Below are positions 6,275-7,804 of a stretch of DNA of 7,804 nt, piece after piece. The position numbers and the translations under genes are program-made. Within the stretch, counting starts at the first letter, position 1; the number at the start of each line of letters is the position of its first letter. The stretch comes from Flavobacteriales bacterium (lineage in GTDB: Bacteria > Bacteroidota > Bacteroidia > Flavobacteriales_D > Sanyastnellaceae). The stretch lies in assembly GCA_030728235.1 (NCBI GenBank), contig JANRAA010000065.1:1-7804 (forward strand), read 5' to 3'. Under the pieces are notes generated by a model. That model made no database searches and had not been told where the DNA came from. It saw nothing but the letters and a program-made list of their open reading frames with translations.

Positions 6275-7633
6275 ATGGACAATATACAAAAGCATCATGC
6301 TCAGATCGAGGCCTTCATGGCTGGGGTGAAAGAACGCAACCCTAACGAACCTGAGTTTTTACAAGCCGTTCAGGAAGTCGCAGAAGCGATTATTCCTTTC
6401 CTTGAAAATAACCCAAAGTATCGCGATGCGCGCATTTTAGAGCGCCTCGTAGAGCCTGAGCGTGTTATCATCTTCCGTGTTCCATGGTTGGATGACAAGG
6501 GCAATATTCAAGTGAACCGCGGTTTCCGTGTTGAGTACAACTCAGCAATTGGGCCGTACAAGGGAGGACTTCGTTTCCACCCGAGTGTAAACTTGAGTAT
6601 CTTGAAATTCCTCGGATTCGAGCAAACTTTCAAGAATTCACTAACCACACTTCCGATGGGCGGAGGTAAAGGTGGATCTGATTTTGACCCGAAAGGCAAA
6701 TCAGACAACGAAGTGATGAAGTTCTGTCAGAGCTTCATGAGCGAGCTTGCTCGTCACATCGGTCCTGACACCGACGTACCTGCTGGAGACATTGGTGTTG
6801 GCGGACGTGAGATTGGCTATTTGTTCGGACAGTACAAGCGTCTGCGCAATGAATTTACAGGTGTCCTCACCGGTAAAGGCATTACCTGGGGTGGTTCTTT
6901 GATCCGTCCGGAAGCTACTGGCTATGGAGCTGTGTATTTCGCTCAAGAAATGCTTGCTACCAAAGGACAGAACTTCAACGGTAAAAAAGTTGTTGTGAGT
7001 GGATCTGGTAACGTTGCTCAATACGCGGTTGAAAAATCAATCGAATTGGGCGCAAAAGTGCTTACCATGTCTGATTCGCAAGGATACATCTACGACGCTG
7101 ACGGCATCGACACCAACAAGTTGAAGTGGGTGATGGAATTGAAAAATGTAAAACGTGGTCGAATTAAGGATTACGTATCTCAATTCCCGAATGCAAAATT
7201 TGTGGAAGGCAAAACGCCTTGGGAAGTTGCGTGTGACATCGCACTGCCTTGTGCTACGCAGAACGAACTACACGGTAGCGACGCAGAAATGCTTGTTGCC
7301 AACGGATGCATGTGTGTTGCTGAAGGTGCGAACATGCCTTCTACACCTGAAGCTGTTACAGCTTTCCTCAAAGCGCGTATCCTATTTGCTCCTGGAAAGG
7401 CGTCAAACGCTGGTGGAGTTTCCACTTCTGGTTTGGAAATGAGTCAAAACAGCTTGCGATTGTCGTGGACACGTGAAGAAGTTGACCAACGCTTGCACGG
7501 TATCATGAAGAGCATTCACGCACAATGTGTGAAATACGGTGCAGAGGGAGACTTCGTTGATTATGTAAAAGGTGCTAACATTGCTGGATTCGTGAAAGTG
7601 GCGGATGCTATGATGGATCAAGGTGTTGTATAA
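6275..7633 (+). CDS. gdhA: NADP-type glutamate dehydrogenase
   Basis: This enzyme catalyses reversible reductive amination of 2-oxoglutarate to glutamate with ammonium, usually as a cytosolic hexamer in ammonium assimilation. From the ATG at 6275 it has 452 residues, close to the 447 of the E. coli enzyme. Motifs in order are GPYKGGLRFHPSVN, PMGGGKGGSDFDPKGKSD with catalytic Lys132, and VPAGDIGVGGREIGY with catalytic Asp172. The Lys-Asp spacing of 40 is the same as in E. coli (128 and 168). The nucleotide-binding motif GSGNVA is at 243-248, and the second strand ends LTMSDSQG. An SDS at that point is common in NADP-preferring members and unlike the acidic residue of NAD enzymes. The anabolic, NADP role is inferred from this resemblance. 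It appears monocistronic: its own promoter lies upstream and a strong terminator begins 25 bases after the stop. Confidence 0.95.
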   Translation: MDNIQKHHAQIEAFMAGVKERNPNEPEFLQAVQEVAEAIIPFLENNPKYRDARILERLVEPERVIIFRVPWLDDKGNIQVNRGFRVEYNSAIGPYKGGLRFHPSVNLSILKFLGFEQTFKNSLTTLPMGGGKGGSDFDPKGKSDNEVMKFCQSFMSELARHIGPDTDVPAGDIGVGGREIGYLFGQYKRLRNEFTGVLTGKGITWGGSLIRPEATGYGAVYFAQEMLATKGQNFNGKKVVVSGSGNVAQYAVEKSIELGAKVLTMSDSQGYIYDADGIDTNKLKWVMELKNVKRGRIKDYVSQFPNAKFVEGKTPWEVACDIALPCATQNELHGSDAEMLVANGCMCVAEGANMPSTPEAVTAFLKARILFAPGKASNAGGVSTSGLEMSQNSLRLSWTREEVDQRLHGIMKSIHAQCVKYGAEGDFVDYVKGANIAGFVKVADAMMDQGVV

Positions 7634-7657
7634 GCATTGAAAATAACTTTCTTCTTC

Positions 7658-7689
7658 AAAGCGGCTGTCTTATTACAGCCGCTTTTTTT
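7658..7689 (+). terminator. Rho-independent terminator of gdhA
   Basis: AAAGCGGCTGT (7658-7668) pairs perfectly with ACAGCCGCTTT (7675-7685) around a six-base loop. It runs into seven consecutive T residues at 7683-7689. The position just after the glutamate dehydrogenase stop and the textbook form make this the clearest non-coding element in the window. Confidence 0.92.
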
Positions 7690-7703
7690 ACGTCTCAACA
7701 TGA

Positions 7704-7804
7704 TTATCCGCAATCGTGCCCAGCCAGCTGAATCAAGGTTTCAATCGTCACTTTGAAAATTTCAGACTCATCTCTGAGGTTATAGCGGAAGACAAATTCA
7801 TCCA
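7704..7804 (-). CDS. C-terminal fragment of a gene cut by the window edge, possibly IS1595/ISXO2-like transposase
   Basis: Reading leftward from the right edge, 32 sense codons run to a TAA whose complement is at 7704-7706. The visible protein contains DEFVFRYNLR followed by ESEIFKVTIETLIQL and a short HDCG end. An EF-x-FRYN-x-R segment near the C-terminus resembles the last conserved block of IS1595-family (ISXO2-like) DDE transposases, followed by a helix of similar spacing. That is recognition by pattern over very few residues. It could instead be the end of an unrelated gene. The catalytic residues and any terminal inverted repeat are outside the window or not identifiable. The gene is convergent with gdhA, whose terminator lies between them. 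Confidence 0.45.
   Translation of the reverse strand, partial: DEFVFRYNLRDESEIFKVTIETLIQLAGHDCG

Noticed and set aside
1..7804. CRISPR arrays, tRNA or rRNA genes, phage modules, toxin-antitoxin or defence systems
   Set aside because: No regularly spaced direct repeats, structured RNA genes or recognisable proteins of these classes were seen on either strand.

Overview
The window looks like an ordinary chromosomal segment from a member of the Bacteroidota, most likely a flavobacterium-like marine or freshwater lineage. Three things point there. Promoter -7 boxes of the Bacteroidota form TAnnTTTG precede four transcription units. One secreted protein ends in what looks like a type IX secretion (T9SS) type A sorting domain. 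The gene set (kynurenine 3-monooxygenase, methylmalonyl-CoA epimerase, NADP-type glutamate dehydrogenase, beta-barrel and lipoprotein genes) is typical of that phylum. The assignment is by inspection, not by a database search.

Left part (about 1-2575, + strand): a promoter drives a two-gene operon. The first gene is a PLP-dependent Cys/Met-metabolism enzyme of the cystathionine gamma-synthase/gamma-lyase type. The second is a kynurenine 3-monooxygenase, coupled to it by an ATGA stop/start overlap. A 68-bp gap follows, holding a perfect 10-bp inverted repeat and a promoter for a signal-peptide-bearing putative outer-membrane protein (2644-3492).

Middle part (3489-5253, - strand): three genes face left, a small lipoprotein, a secreted protein with a T9SS-like C-terminus, and methylmalonyl-CoA epimerase. 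Spacing is 49 bp and then 6 bp, so at least the last two are probably cotranscribed. The epimerase stop overlaps the stop of the convergent outer-membrane gene by three bases.

Right part (5364-7804): a divergent + strand SDR-fold protein in which the catalytic Tyr and Lys are replaced by Ser and Arg; a 125-bp intergenic stretch with two dyads and a promoter; NADP-type glutamate dehydrogenase; a strong rho-independent terminator; and, at the right edge on the - strand, the last 32 codons of a gene that may be an IS1595/ISXO2-like transposase.

The genes do not form one obvious system. Amino-acid metabolism links the PLP enzyme, the monooxygenase and glutamate dehydrogenase only loosely, and methylmalonyl-CoA epimerase serves propionate/succinate interconversion. 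I see no CRISPR array, tRNA, rRNA, phage module or convincing novel multigene system. The points most worth following up are the atypical SDR active site, the promoter/start arrangement that predicts leaderless mRNAs, and the inverted repeat in the outer-membrane gene promoter.
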